A stretch of 22,804 nucleotides of DNA from an uncultured Collinsella sp. (GCA_947001705.1 CAMQHT010000037.1:1-22804); one strand, 5' to 3'. Counted from the first letter of the stretch, positions 7,456-15,238 are shown. A program made the numbers and translations. Notes: generated by a model not told the origin, from the sequence alone.

Positions 7456-8436
7456 ATGAAGTTCGCACGCGATTGTCGCTCGAGCGAATCCAACGAAGTT
7501 ACCGCGCAGCTGCTGTTCGAAGCGCTGCCGTGGATTAAGAACCTGACCGGCAAGACGGTTGTTATCAAATATGGCGGAGCCGCCATGGTTGATGAGCAGC
7601 TGCGTCGCGACGTGATGAGCGACATCGTCCTGCTTAAGATCATTGGCATGCGCCCCGTTATCGTGCACGGCGGCGGCAAGGCCATCAACGAGGCGCTCAG
7701 CCGCTATGACATCCCCGTCGAGTTTAAGAACGGCCAGCGCGTGACCACGCCGGCGACTATGGATATCGTGCGCGAGGTGCTGGGCGGCAAGGTTAACCAG
7801 GAGCTGGTTGCTGCCATCAACCACCACGGCAACCTGGCCGTGGGCGTGTCGGGCAGCGATGCCGGCACGCTCATCGCCGAGCCGCTCGACCCCGAGCTCG
7901 GTCGCGTGGGCAAAGTGACGCACGTTAACACCGACTATATCGAGCGCTTACTCGATAGCGAGTACATCCCCGTCATCGCTACCGTCGCGGCGGGGGAGGA
8001 CGGCGGTTTCTTCAACATCAACGCCGATACCGCCGCCGGTGCCGTTGCGGCGGCGCTCCACGCGCATAAGGCGATCTTTTTGACCGATGTCGATGGCCTG
8101 TACAAGGACTTTAGCGACAAGGACTCGCTTATCTCCAACCTAACGCTCGACGAGGTCAATGAGATGCTTTACGGCGGCGAGGTCGATAAGGGCATGATTC
8201 CCAAGCTGCGTGCGGCCGTCGATGCGCTTGCCGGCGGCGTATTTCGTGCTCACATCATCAACGGCACCACGCCGCATTCGCTGCTGCTGGAGCTGCTGAC
8301 CGATGCCGGCGTCGGTACCGTGATCCATTCCACCGAGACGGCTTACGAGTTCGATACGCATCCGCATCCGCTTTCGACGTTTGCTGCGCGTCTGACCGAG
8401 AACCTCGACGAGGTCGAGAAGCTTCAGACGGTCTAG
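7456..8436 (+). CDS. argB: Acetylglutamate kinase
   Basis: ArgB phosphorylates N-acetylglutamate with ATP, the second step of the pathway. The 326-residue protein has the amino-acid kinase signatures TVVIKYGGAAM with Lys38, VHGGGKAINE (70-79), NINADTAAGA and LTDVDGLY. About 36 residues precede the KYGG motif and include a helix-like EVTAQLLFEALPWIKN. That length resembles arginine-inhibited hexameric kinases, which is expected when the cyclic ArgJ route is used. The C-terminus is about 30 residues longer than in most ArgB proteins, which usually end soon after a GTVIH-like strand. The gap from argJ is 88 bases. The ribosome binding site is weak (GAGG). Confidence 0.96.
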   Translation: MKFARDCRSSESNEVTAQLLFEALPWIKNLTGKTVVIKYGGAAMVDEQLRRDVMSDIVLLKIIGMRPVIVHGGGKAINEALSRYDIPVEFKNGQRVTTPATMDIVREVLGGKVNQELVAAINHHGNLAVGVSGSDAGTLIAEPLDPELGRVGKVTHVNTDYIERLLDSEYIPVIATVAAGEDGGFFNINADTAAGAVAAALHAHKAIFLTDVDGLYKDFSDKDSLISNLTLDEVNEMLYGGEVDKGMIPKLRAAVDALAGGVFRAHIINGTTPHSLLLELLTDAGVGTVIHSTETAYEFDTHPHPLSTFAARLTENLDEVEKLQTV

Positions 8437-8505
8437 CTGACCCGCAGCCGCCCCATTCCTGCACCCATAGGCCTGCGCCGTCCGGCGCTCAACGAAAGGC
8501 ATCCC

Positions 8506-9789
8506 ATGTCACTTGCAGCTCAGCAATCGCTTGAATCCCATTACGTTATGCATACCTTTGGCCGCTCTCCGGTCGAGTTTGTCGAGGGTCACGGCATGAA
8601 GCTCACCGGCGACGATGGTCGTGAGTACCTCGACTTTCTTGCCGGTATCGGTGTGTGCAGCCTTGGCCACGGTAACCCTGCAGTGCTCTCGGCGCTCGAG
8701 GCGCAGACCAAAAAGCTCATGCATGTGTCTAACTACTTCTACATCGAGCAGCGTGGCCAGGTCGCGGCGCTGCTGTCCAAGCTTGCTAACGACGACGTAG
8801 ATGGTGCGTGCGTGCTGGCCGATGCCATTGCCGCCGGCGATGAGACCACGGCCGCTGCGCTCGGTGCCCCGGCTGCGGACGAGCAGGTGTGGGAGACGTT
8901 CTTTGCCAACTCCGGCGCCGAGGCCAACGAGGGCTCGATGAAGCTCGCGCGTCTGTACGCCAAGCGTGCTGGTAACGGCGGCAATACCATCGTATGCATG
9001 CGCGGTGGCTTCCACGGCCGTACGCTCGAGACCATTGCCGCCACCATGCAGGATTGGCTGCAGGATAGTTTTCGCCCGCTGCCGGGTGGCTTTGTGGCCT
9101 GCACGCCCAACGATATCGATGAACTGCGTGCGATCTTTAAGCAGCTGGGGAGCGAAATTTGTGCCGTGATGCTCGAGCCGATCCAGGGTGAGAGCGGTGT
9201 GCACCCCATGACCGAGGAGTTTATGGCGGCAGCGCGCGACCTGGCACACGAAGTGGGCGCCGTGCTTATCGCCGACGAGGTCCAGTGCGGTATCTTCCGC
9301 TCCGGCAAGCCGTTTGCATTCCAAACCTATGGCGTGGAACCCGACATCATGAGCCTTGCCAAGGGCATTGCCGATGGCGTGCCCATGGGTGCCGTCGTAG
9401 CAAAGAAGGAGATTGCCGACGTGTTTAAGCCGGGCGACCACGGCTCGACCTTTGGCGGTAGCTGCTTGGCTGTCGCGGCGTGCGCCGCGACGCTCTCCGC
9501 GCTCGTGCGCGGCGATTATGCCGACCATGCTGCCAAGGTAGGCGCCTATATGGAGGCAAAGCTCGCCAAGCTGCCGAACGTGACCGAGGTGCGCGGCCGC
9601 GGCTTGATGCTCGGCTGCGATCTGGACGATACTGTGGGTGATGCACACGACGTTGTGGCCCGTGCATTGGGGGCTGGTGCCGTGATTAACGCTACGGGTG
9701 CCCATACGCTGCGTTTCCTGCCGCCGCTCGTCTGCGAGGAATCCGACGTGGACAGTCTGATTGAGATCCTGTCGGACGTTTTGGCCTAA
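8506..9789 (+). CDS. argD: Acetylornithine aminotransferase
   Basis: ArgD is a PLP enzyme that transfers an amino group from glutamate to N-acetylglutamate semialdehyde. The 427-residue protein shows the class III aminotransferase hallmarks: NSGAEANEGSMKLAR (135-149), MRGGFHGRT (165-172), LIADEVQCGIFRSG with Asp257, and the PLP-binding Lys286 in SLAKGIADG. Between the LSKLAND and TFFANSGAEA segments it carries about 30 extra residues (roughly 98-128), mostly Ala, Asp and Gly, where most ArgD proteins have a short loop. The ribosome binding site GAAAGG lies upstream. It is the last gene of the cluster and is followed by a terminator-like hairpin. argF is not next to it. Confidence 0.95.
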   Translation: MSLAAQQSLESHYVMHTFGRSPVEFVEGHGMKLTGDDGREYLDFLAGIGVCSLGHGNPAVLSALEAQTKKLMHVSNYFYIEQRGQVAALLSKLANDDVDGACVLADAIAAGDETTAAALGAPAADEQVWETFFANSGAEANEGSMKLARLYAKRAGNGGNTIVCMRGGFHGRTLETIAATMQDWLQDSFRPLPGGFVACTPNDIDELRAIFKQLGSEICAVMLEPIQGESGVHPMTEEFMAAARDLAHEVGAVLIADEVQCGIFRSGKPFAFQTYGVEPDIMSLAKGIADGVPMGAVVAKKEIADVFKPGDHGSTFGGSCLAVAACAATLSALVRGDYADHAAKVGAYMEAKLAKLPNVTEVRGRGLMLGCDLDDTVGDAHDVVARALGAGAVINATGAHTLRFLPPLVCEESDVDSLIEILSDVLA

Positions 9790-9815
9790 CACAGCGAAAT
9801 AACTTAACTTTGACC

Positions 9816-9874
9816 GGGTTCCGGACTGCGGACGTGCCCTATGTGGCATGATTCAGCGGTCTGGAGCCCGTTTT
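9816..9874 (+). terminator. Probable terminator of the arg operon
   Basis: A 14-base stem including G-U pairs joins GGGTTCCGGACTGC (9816-9829) to GCGGTCTGGAGCCC (9856-9869), followed by GTTTT. The loop contains its own short GTGCC/GGCAT stem. A second small hairpin, GCCTTAG/CTAAGGC (9875-9881 with 9887-9893), follows directly. Confidence 0.65.
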
Positions 9875-9906
9875 GCCTTAGATTTGCTAAGGCGGGGAGA
9901 CCTGCT

Positions 9907-10122
9907 GGTCAAAAAACATCAAATATGAGTACTGTTACCAGCTGAATCTCATATGAAACCGACTATCTAGGATTAGTTAGACCACACATGTTCAGTTATG
10001 TTAATGGGGAAACAGCTAGCAAAGGCTTCAAATCGCTGATTCAGGGCTAGATTTACCCAGCGAAACCCAAAAATCGCTGCTACAAAATTAGTAACAGTAC
10101 TCATTTTTGCCATTTTTTGGCC
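9907..10122. mobile_element. AT-rich element with long terminal inverted repeats (MITE-like)
   Basis: Two 32-base arms (9907-9938 and 10091-10122) are inverted copies that match at about 27 positions, including a perfect 14-base inner part ATGAGTACTGTTAC and an A-run block. They enclose 152 bases that are clearly richer in A+T than the neighbouring genes and contain no credible gene. The whole is about 216 bases. This is the form of a small non-autonomous transposable element. I see no certain target-site duplication. A structured RNA is another possibility. Confidence 0.5.
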
Positions 10123-10143
10123 ACGGCCTTTGTGACGGACGTG

Positions 10144-10234
10144 CTGGCGGGTTCGAATCCCTCTGCGCTGGGCCCAAAAAAGAAAGGCCCCCATAGCTGG
10201 GAGCCTATCAAATCAGTGGTGGGCGATGAGGGAT
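10144..10234 (+). repeat. Degenerate tRNA-derived repeat unit A
   Basis: The unit begins with a + strand tRNA T-arm sequence CGGGTTCGAATCCC (10148-10161). It continues with GGGCCCAAA and a hairpin, and ends with the last 18 bases of a minus-strand tRNA-Val (10217-10234) plus 8 flanking bases. No complete tRNA can be folded. The same order of parts recurs about 184 bases later as unit B. The hairpin (about 10186-10205) reads on the minus strand as a terminator, with a T-rich tract at 10174-10184. Confidence 0.6.
10209..10234. repeat. 26-base direct repeat, copy 1 (truncated tRNA-Val 3' end)
   Basis: This stretch is identical to 10393-10418. It includes the encoded CCA, the 3' acceptor strand and part of the T arm of the minus-strand tRNA-Val, plus eight bases beyond the tRNA. 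After 10234 the match stops abruptly, so this copy is a fragment. The pattern resembles a tRNA attachment-site scar. Confidence 0.7.
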
Positions 10235-10328
10235 GTCGCGTGCGGCTGACGCCGCCCGCTCTCGCTTCGGGCCTGCGGCCCTCGCGTGCTGCGCTGGAAA
10301 ACGCTTCGCGTTTCCTCAGCTTCGCACC

Positions 10329-10418
10329 CTGTCGGGTTCGAATCCCATGCACCGGGCGCAAACAAAAACGGTCCCCTTTCGAGGACCGTTTCCAAATCAG
10401 TGGTGGGCGATGAGGGAT
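10329..10418 (+). repeat. Tandem copy B of the tRNA-derived repeat unit
   Basis: This unit has the same parts as 10144-10234: CGGGTTCGAATCCC (10333-10346), then GGGCGCAAA, a hairpin (10367-10390), and the 26-base tRNA-Val 3' end (10393-10418), here still attached to the intact tRNA gene. The two T-arm copies are 185 bases apart and the two 26-base copies 184 bases apart. The interval between units is GC-rich and contains several short palindromes, for example GGGCC-TGC-GGCCC near 10268. Confidence 0.55.
10361..10390 (-). terminator. Terminator of tRNA-Val
   Basis: The perfect stem AACGGTCC / GGACCGTT (10367-10374 with 10383-10390) is followed on the minus strand by a T-rich tract (10361-10368). 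It lies ten bases beyond the CCA end of tRNA-Val. Confidence 0.8.
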
Positions 10419-10476
10419 TCGAACCCCCAGCCTTGTGCGTGTAAAGCACCTGCGCTAACCGTTGCGCCAATCGCCC
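10401..10476 (-). tRNA. tRNA-Val (anticodon UAC)
   Basis: Read on the minus strand, the 76 bases fold as a standard tRNA. The acceptor is GGGCGAT paired with ATCGCCC, the D stem is GCGC/GCGC, and the anticodon loop TTTACAC gives anticodon TAC for the valine codon GUA. The T arm is GGGGG-TTCGAAT-CCCTC, the discriminator is A, and CCA is encoded (10401-10403). The anticodon stem appears to have one mismatch at its outer end (positions 27-43). It is the only minus-strand gene seen in the window. Confidence 0.93.
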
Positions 10477-10486
10477 GTGCGGAGAG

Positions 10487-10492
10487 AGTATA
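10487..10492 (-). promoter_or_regulatory. -10 box of tRNA-Val
   Basis: On the minus strand TATACT lies 10 bases before the mature tRNA 5' end, a suitable spacing for a tRNA promoter. No clear -35 box is visible 16-18 bases upstream. Confidence 0.5.
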
Positions 10493-10606
10493 GCAAAACA
10501 ATCGCCTCATTCACCTCATATCCATTAAAGGTAACCGTCGCGTGTCACAGCGGAGCTGATTCAGTTGAGATTGCCTGAACATTCCGCCCCTCTTTACGCC
10601 CTCGGG

Positions 10607-10612
10607 TATACT
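10607..10612 (+). promoter_or_regulatory. Probable -10 box for asnB
   Basis: A TATACT hexamer lies 51 bases before the asnB start. A matching -35 element is not evident at the usual distance. The rest of the 10477-10606 stretch holds nothing else I can identify. Confidence 0.45.
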
Positions 10613-10663
10613 CAAAAGCTACTGATTCGATTTGATGCCCAGCAACAGCAGAGGGGATAGTAT

Positions 10664-12544
10664 ATGTGCGGTTTTGTCGGTTTTGTCGGTGGGACGGATA
10701 ACCAATCCGAGGTGCTCACCAAGATGATGGACCGCATCGTCCATCGCGGTCCCGACATGGGCGGTCAGTTTATCGACGGCCGCGTTGCCCTCGGCTTCCG
10801 CCGCCTGTCGATCCTCGACCTGACCGAGGCCGGCGCTCAGCCCATGGCCAATGAGGACGGCAGCGTCGTTATCGTCTTCAACGGCGAGATCTACAACTTC
10901 CAAGAACTCCGTTCCGAGCTCGAGGCCAAGGGCTATAAGTTCCACTGCGGCGCCGACACCGAGAGCCTCCTGCACGGCTATGAGGAGTGGGGCGAGGCAG
11001 TACTTGATCGCCTGCGCGGTATGTACGCCTTCGTCATCTGGGACAAGAAGAAGAACAAGCTTTTTGGCGCCCGCGATATCTTTGGCATCAAGCCGCTCTA
11101 CTACTATCCCATGGCCGATGCGGGCGACGGCGCTCCGGGCGTGCTCTTTGGTTCCGAGATCAAGAGCTTCTTGGACTACCCGCACTTCCACAAGGCGGTC
11201 AACAAAAAGGCCCTGCGTCCGTACATGACGCTGCAGTATTCGGCAACTGAGGAGACCTTCTTCGAGGGTGTCTACAAGCTGCCGCCGGCGCATTACTTTA
11301 CCGTAGACATCCCGACCGGCAAGATGAACATCGAGCGCTACTGGGATTGCGATTACTCTGCCGTCGAGAAGCCGTTCGAGGAGTACGTCGACGAGCTGGA
11401 CGAGGTCGTGCACGAGAGCGTCGAGGCCCATCGCATCGCCGACGTCAAGGTCGCGTCGTTCCTCTCCGGTGGCGTCGACTCCAGCTACATCGCCGCTTGC
11501 CTCATGCCCGACAAGACCTTCTCGGTGGGCTTCGATTACAAGAATTTCAACGAGACCAACTACGCCAAGGAACTATCCGACAAGCTCGGCGTCGAGAATG
11601 TTCGCAAGATGATCACCGCCGACGAGTTCTTCGGTGCGCTCGAGGACATCCAGTATCACATGGACGAGCCGCAGTCCAACCTGTCTTCCGTGCCGCTGTG
11701 GTTCTTGGCCGAGATGGCCCGCAAGGACGTCACCGTCGTGCTTTCGGGCGAAGGCGCCGACGAGCTCTTTGGCGGCTACGCCTACTACGAGGACACGGTC
11801 CCGGTCCGCAAATACAAAAAGATGGTGCCGCTGCCCATTCGTCGCGCGCTCGGTAACCTGGCGCTGCATATGCCGTACTTCAAGGGACATAACTTCCTGG
11901 TCAAGGGTGCCGAGATCCCCGAGAAGTCGTTCCTGGGACAGGCTCTGGTATGGCCGGAGCGCGAGGTCGACGGCGTGCTCAAGCCCGAGTACAACACCGG
12001 CGATGGCGCCTTCGAGCTTGCCGCTCCCATCTATGCGCGCGTGAAAGGTCAGCCCGAGCTGGTCAAGAAGCAGTACCTGGACATGAACATGTGGCTCCCG
12101 GGCGACATTCTGCTCAAGGCCGACAAGATGTGCATGGCGCACTCGCTGGAGCTGCGCGTGCCCTTCCTGGACCGCAAAGTCATGGAGTTCGCCGAGCATA
12201 TTCCCGACCGCTACCGCATCAACGAGAACGGCAACAAACAGGTACTCCGCCACGCTGCCAACAAGTCGCTGCCCGATGAGTGGGCCACCCGTCCCAAGGT
12301 GGGTTTCCCGGTGCCGATTGTCTACTGGCTGCGCGAGCAAAAGTGGTACGACTATGTCAAGGAGTACTTCACCGCGCCGTGGGCAAGCGAGTTCTTCGAT
12401 ACCGACGAGCTCATGCACCTGCTCGATCTGCACTTTGCGGGCAAGGGCGATTTCCAGCGCAAGATCTATACGCCGCTCGTGTTCCTGGTGTGGTACAAGC
12501 GCTTCTTTATCGACGAGGACCAGCCCGCTGTTCAGGCTGCCTAG
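10664..12544 (+). CDS. asnB: Asparagine synthase (glutamine-hydrolysing)
   Basis: AsnB converts aspartate, ATP and glutamine to asparagine in the cytoplasm. The 626-residue length is typical of the B. subtilis AsnB type. The N-terminal class II glutaminase begins MCGFVGFVGG, so Cys2 becomes the nucleophile after Met removal. HRGPD (28-32) and FNGEIYN (72-78) follow. The synthetase half has the PP-loop SGGVDSS (268-274) and GEGADELFGGY further on. The ribosome binding site GAGGGG is well placed before ATG 10664. The gene stands alone, with its own -10 box upstream and a strong terminator downstream. A 9-base tandem repeat (GGTTTTGTC twice) encodes the start of the glutaminase domain. Confidence 0.96.
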   Translation: MCGFVGFVGGTDNQSEVLTKMMDRIVHRGPDMGGQFIDGRVALGFRRLSILDLTEAGAQPMANEDGSVVIVFNGEIYNFQELRSELEAKGYKFHCGADTESLLHGYEEWGEAVLDRLRGMYAFVIWDKKKNKLFGARDIFGIKPLYYYPMADAGDGAPGVLFGSEIKSFLDYPHFHKAVNKKALRPYMTLQYSATEETFFEGVYKLPPAHYFTVDIPTGKMNIERYWDCDYSAVEKPFEEYVDELDEVVHESVEAHRIADVKVASFLSGGVDSSYIAACLMPDKTFSVGFDYKNFNETNYAKELSDKLGVENVRKMITADEFFGALEDIQYHMDEPQSNLSSVPLWFLAEMARKDVTVVLSGEGADELFGGYAYYEDTVPVRKYKKMVPLPIRRALGNLALHMPYFKGHNFLVKGAEIPEKSFLGQALVWPEREVDGVLKPEYNTGDGAFELAAPIYARVKGQPELVKKQYLDMNMWLPGDILLKADKMCMAHSLELRVPFLDRKVMEFAEHIPDRYRINENGNKQVLRHAANKSLPDEWATRPKVGFPVPIVYWLREQKWYDYVKEYFTAPWASEFFDTDELMHLLDLHFAGKGDFQRKIYTPLVFLVWYKRFFIDEDQPAVQAA

Positions 12545-12569
12545 CCTCGGCTTACGAACGCCTGCGCGT

Positions 12570-12594
12570 AACGGCTCCTCCGGGAGCCGTTTTT
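12570..12594 (+). terminator. Terminator of asnB
   Basis: The perfect 9-base stem AACGGCTCC / GGAGCCGTT (12570-12578 with 12583-12591), with a four-base loop, runs straight into TTTTT. Confidence 0.92.
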
Positions 12595-12621
12595 GCGTGG
12601 GTGCGTTTCAGTTACTATAAA
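12593..12621 (+). promoter_or_regulatory. Probable promoter of murE
   Basis: TTGCGT (12593-12598) and TATAAA (12616-12621) are separated by 17 bases, 35 bases before the murE start. The -35 box overlaps the T tract of the asnB terminator. Confidence 0.6.
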
Positions 12622-12656
12622 AACCGTCCCTGCCAAATGGCTGAGAAAGGCGAAAG

Positions 12657-14219
12657 ATGCACCATTCGGATTCCGCGACCGTGACCACGGTCGATACGCT
12701 TGCCAAGCTTCTCGATGTGTGCGGCGAGCTGCGCGCATCAGAGCAGGTTGACGAGCGTGCCGTGACCGGCTGCTCGTTTGATTCGCGCGCGGTCTCGGCA
12801 GGTGACGTGTTCTTTTGCAAAGGCGCTGCCTTTAAGCCCGCGTTTTTGAGTATGGCGCTCGATGCGGGCGCCGTCGCATTTGTGTGCGAGGAGTCGCTGG
12901 TCGAGTCTCTGGAGCCGCTGGCGAAGGAGAACGGCGCGGCGATGCTGGTCGTGGACAGCGTCCGCACGGCCATGGCCCTGTTGCCGCCGGAGGTCTACGA
13001 CCGTCCCGACCACGACGTCAAGATCGTGGGCATCACCGGTACCAAGGGAAAGACCACGGCCGCTTTTATGCTCCAGTCGATTATCAAAGCGGCGGGCGAG
13101 TCCTGCGGCATGATCGGCTCGGTGAGTACCGACGATGGCATCGAGTGCTACGAGAGCACCAATACTACGCCCGAGGCCCCCGAGGTCTGGCGCCATATCG
13201 CCAACTGCCGTGAGTCCGGTCGCCAGTCCATGGTCATGGAGGTCTCGAGCCAGGCGCTCAAGTACCAACGCGTCGAGAATCTGCCGTTTGACGTGGCGTG
13301 CTTCCTCAACATCGGGCGTGACCACATCTCGCCGATCGAACACCCCACGTTTGAGGATTATTTTGAGAGCAAACTCAGGATCTTTGACCAGGCGAAGACC
13401 GCCGTGGTGAATCTGGGCACCGAAGAGGTTGACCGTGTGTTGGAGGCAGCGTCGACGGCCGAGCGCTTGGTGACCGTTGGCGTCGAGCATCCCGAGGCAA
13501 GCCTGTGGGCGAGCGATGTGCGCATGGTCGGCTTTAACATCGAGTTTAACCTGCATGGCCTGTGTGCCGACGAGTCCGAGGCGGGGGAGAAGGTCCTGCT
13601 GGGCATCGCGGGCGACTTTAACGTGGAAAACGCGCTGGTCGCTATCGCCGCTGCGCGCGAGATCGGCATCGGTATCGAGGCTATCAAGAAGGGCCTCTCC
13701 AAACTGCGTGTACCGGGCCGTATGGAGGTCGTGGAGTCGAAGGACGGCCGCGTGATCTGCGTCGTTGACTATGCGCACAACCAGCTTTCGTTCCGTTCGC
13801 TTTTCTCGTCGGTCAAGCGCGCGTTTCCCGCTAGTCCAGTCATTGCAGTGTTTGGCGCTGCCGGCGGCAAGGCGCAGGAGCGCCGCGAGCAGCTTCCGCG
13901 CGAGGCCGCACCATATTCCGACCTGATGATCTTTGCCAACGAGGACCCGGCTCACGAGGACCCGATGAAGGTCTGTCGCGAGCTTGCCGAGCATGTTCCC
14001 GACGATACGCCGAACAAGATCATCCTCGACCGCGAAGCCGCTGTGCATGCGGCGTTCAAGGCGGCGCGCGAGGAGTACGTCAACCCCAATGCTCCCACCA
14101 TTGTCTTGCTGCTGGCAAAGGGTGACGAGGAGCTCATGCACGTGGGCGACGAGTTCGTGCCCATCGAGAGCGACCTTTCGTTGGCCAATCGCCTGATCGA
14201 TGTTACCCAGTTTGACTAA
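12657..14219 (+). CDS. murE: UDP-MurNAc-tripeptide synthetase MurE, probably L-Lys or L-Orn type
   Basis: MurE adds the third amino acid to UDP-MurNAc-L-Ala-D-Glu in peptidoglycan synthesis. The 520-residue protein has the Mur ligase P-loop GITGTKGKTT (125-134), STNTTPEAP (167-175), MEVSSQALKYQRV and NIGRDHISPIEHPTFEDYFESKLRIF with the lysine that is carbamylated in this family (Lys239). VVDYAHNQLSF (369-379) and FGAAGGKAQERRE follow. Diaminopimelate-adding MurE proteins carry a DNPR motif. Here the equivalent stretch reads NEDPAHEDP (428-436), lacking the arginine, like lysine-adding enzymes. I therefore infer lysine or ornithine rather than meso-diaminopimelate. The gene is outside any division cluster, but murI lies two genes downstream. 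Confidence 0.93.
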   Translation: MHHSDSATVTTVDTLAKLLDVCGELRASEQVDERAVTGCSFDSRAVSAGDVFFCKGAAFKPAFLSMALDAGAVAFVCEESLVESLEPLAKENGAAMLVVDSVRTAMALLPPEVYDRPDHDVKIVGITGTKGKTTAAFMLQSIIKAAGESCGMIGSVSTDDGIECYESTNTTPEAPEVWRHIANCRESGRQSMVMEVSSQALKYQRVENLPFDVACFLNIGRDHISPIEHPTFEDYFESKLRIFDQAKTAVVNLGTEEVDRVLEAASTAERLVTVGVEHPEASLWASDVRMVGFNIEFNLHGLCADESEAGEKVLLGIAGDFNVENALVAIAAAREIGIGIEAIKKGLSKLRVPGRMEVVESKDGRVICVVDYAHNQLSFRSLFSSVKRAFPASPVIAVFGAAGGKAQERREQLPREAAPYSDLMIFANEDPAHEDPMKVCRELAEHVPDDTPNKIILDREAAVHAAFKAAREEYVNPNAPTIVLLLAKGDEELMHVGDEFVPIESDLSLANRLIDVTQFD

Positions 14220-14228
14220 TGAACCATG

Positions 14229-14261
14229 ATGGCGAAGGCGCCCTGAGTGCGCTGTCGCCAT
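14229..14261. other. Hairpin between murE and the HAD gene
   Basis: The stem ATGGCGA / TCGCCAT (14229-14235 with 14255-14261) encloses a smaller CGC/GCG stem. There is no T tract, so it is more likely an RNA-processing or stabilising hairpin than a terminator. Confidence 0.35.
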
Positions 14262-14326
14262 AAACGTGTTCCCTCAATCAAAACATGCCGTCCAAGCCCA
14301 AACCCTTCTACGTAAACGGAGTAACC

Positions 14327-15238
14327 ATGTCCCACAACACCCTGCCGACCGTCGCCGAGCTTTCGGGCGAGATGCGCGAGCGCTTGGCCAAGGTTAAGTA
14401 CGTCTTTACCGACCTGGATGCTACGATGCTCGCACCCGGCTCGTGCGTGCTGCGCGACAACGACGGCAACCCCTCGACCAAGCTCGTCGAGGCTGTCGTG
14501 GCACTTGCTCGCGCCGGCATCCAAGTGGTTCCCACCTCGGGCCGCAACCGCACCATGATCCACGAGGATGCACGCGTGCTCGGCCTCAACTCCTACATTG
14601 GTGAGATGGGTGGCCTGGTCATGTACGATCTCAAGGCCAACGATTGGGAGTATCTGACTGGCGACATGCCTTACGACCCCGCCTGCGGCCTTACTCCGCA
14701 CCAGGTGATCGAGCAGACCGGCGTGTGCGAGAAGATTCTTGCCCGCTGGCCGCACAAGATCGAGTATCACAACGACATGTCGACCGGCTACAAGTACCGC
14801 GAGGTCACCGTCGGCATGCGCGGCGATGTGCCCGACAATGAGGTCCAGGCCATCCTGGACGAGGCCGGCTGCGGCCTGGTGTGGGCCTGTAACGGTCACC
14901 TGACGCATCTGTCCAAGCCGACGACGCTCGAGCTCGATCGCGTCGAGGACGGTCGCGCGTTTAACATCAATCCCGCCGGCCTCAACAAGGGCGTTGCCAT
15001 CGCGCGCTTCTGCGAGCACCTGGGGATCGAGCGCGAGGAGACGCTCGCGCTCGGCGATTCCGAGTCCGACTTCTACATGGCCGATCACGTGGGCACGTTC
15101 TGCCTGGTCGAGAATGGCCTGACGAGCGCCGGCGCGCCCGAGTTCCTGGCTGCTTGCGAGAACGCTTTCGTTACGCGCGGCAAAATTGTCGACGGTTGGG
15201 CGGCGACGGCAGAGCTGCTGGTCGCGGCGCGTTCGTAG
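14327..15238 (+). CDS. HAD superfamily hydrolase, class IIB (Cof-like phosphatase)
   Basis: This 303-residue cytoplasmic protein has all four HAD motifs: FTDLDATML with Asp29 and Asp31, PTSGRNRT (69-76), Lys221 in NKGVAI, and LGDSESDFYMAD with GDSESD at 243-248. A long cap between motifs II and III places it in class IIB, which includes Cof-type sugar-phosphate and nucleotide phosphatases. The substrate cannot be inferred. I chose ATG 14327 because a GGAG (14318-14321) lies just upstream. An in-frame ATG at 14285 would add 14 residues but has no ribosome binding site. It lies between murE and murI, which may or may not be functional. Confidence 0.85.
   Translation: MSHNTLPTVAELSGEMRERLAKVKYVFTDLDATMLAPGSCVLRDNDGNPSTKLVEAVVALARAGIQVVPTSGRNRTMIHEDARVLGLNSYIGEMGGLVMYDLKANDWEYLTGDMPYDPACGLTPHQVIEQTGVCEKILARWPHKIEYHNDMSTGYKYREVTVGMRGDVPDNEVQAILDEAGCGLVWACNGHLTHLSKPTTLELDRVEDGRAFNINPAGLNKGVAIARFCEHLGIEREETLALGDSESDFYMADHVGTFCLVENGLTSAGAPEFLAACENAFVTRGKIVDGWAATAELLVAARS

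Noticed and set aside
10101..10493. Overlapping short open frames on both strands through the tRNA-Val region.
   Set aside because: They are translations of tRNA and tRNA-derived repeats (for example the T arm read as protein). Such frames are a common source of false genes.
12738..14261. A 507-codon open frame on the minus strand opposite murE.
   Set aside because: The + strand frame encodes a full MurE with all motifs. The minus frame has no recognisable motif or ribosome binding site and is a by-product of GC-rich codon use. The same applies to the long minus frames opposite argC, argD, lysS and rdgB-dtd.
14285..14326. ATG at 14285 as the start of the HAD hydrolase.
   Set aside because: No ribosome binding site precedes it, whereas GGAG stands before ATG 14327, and the extra 14 residues are not needed for the fold.
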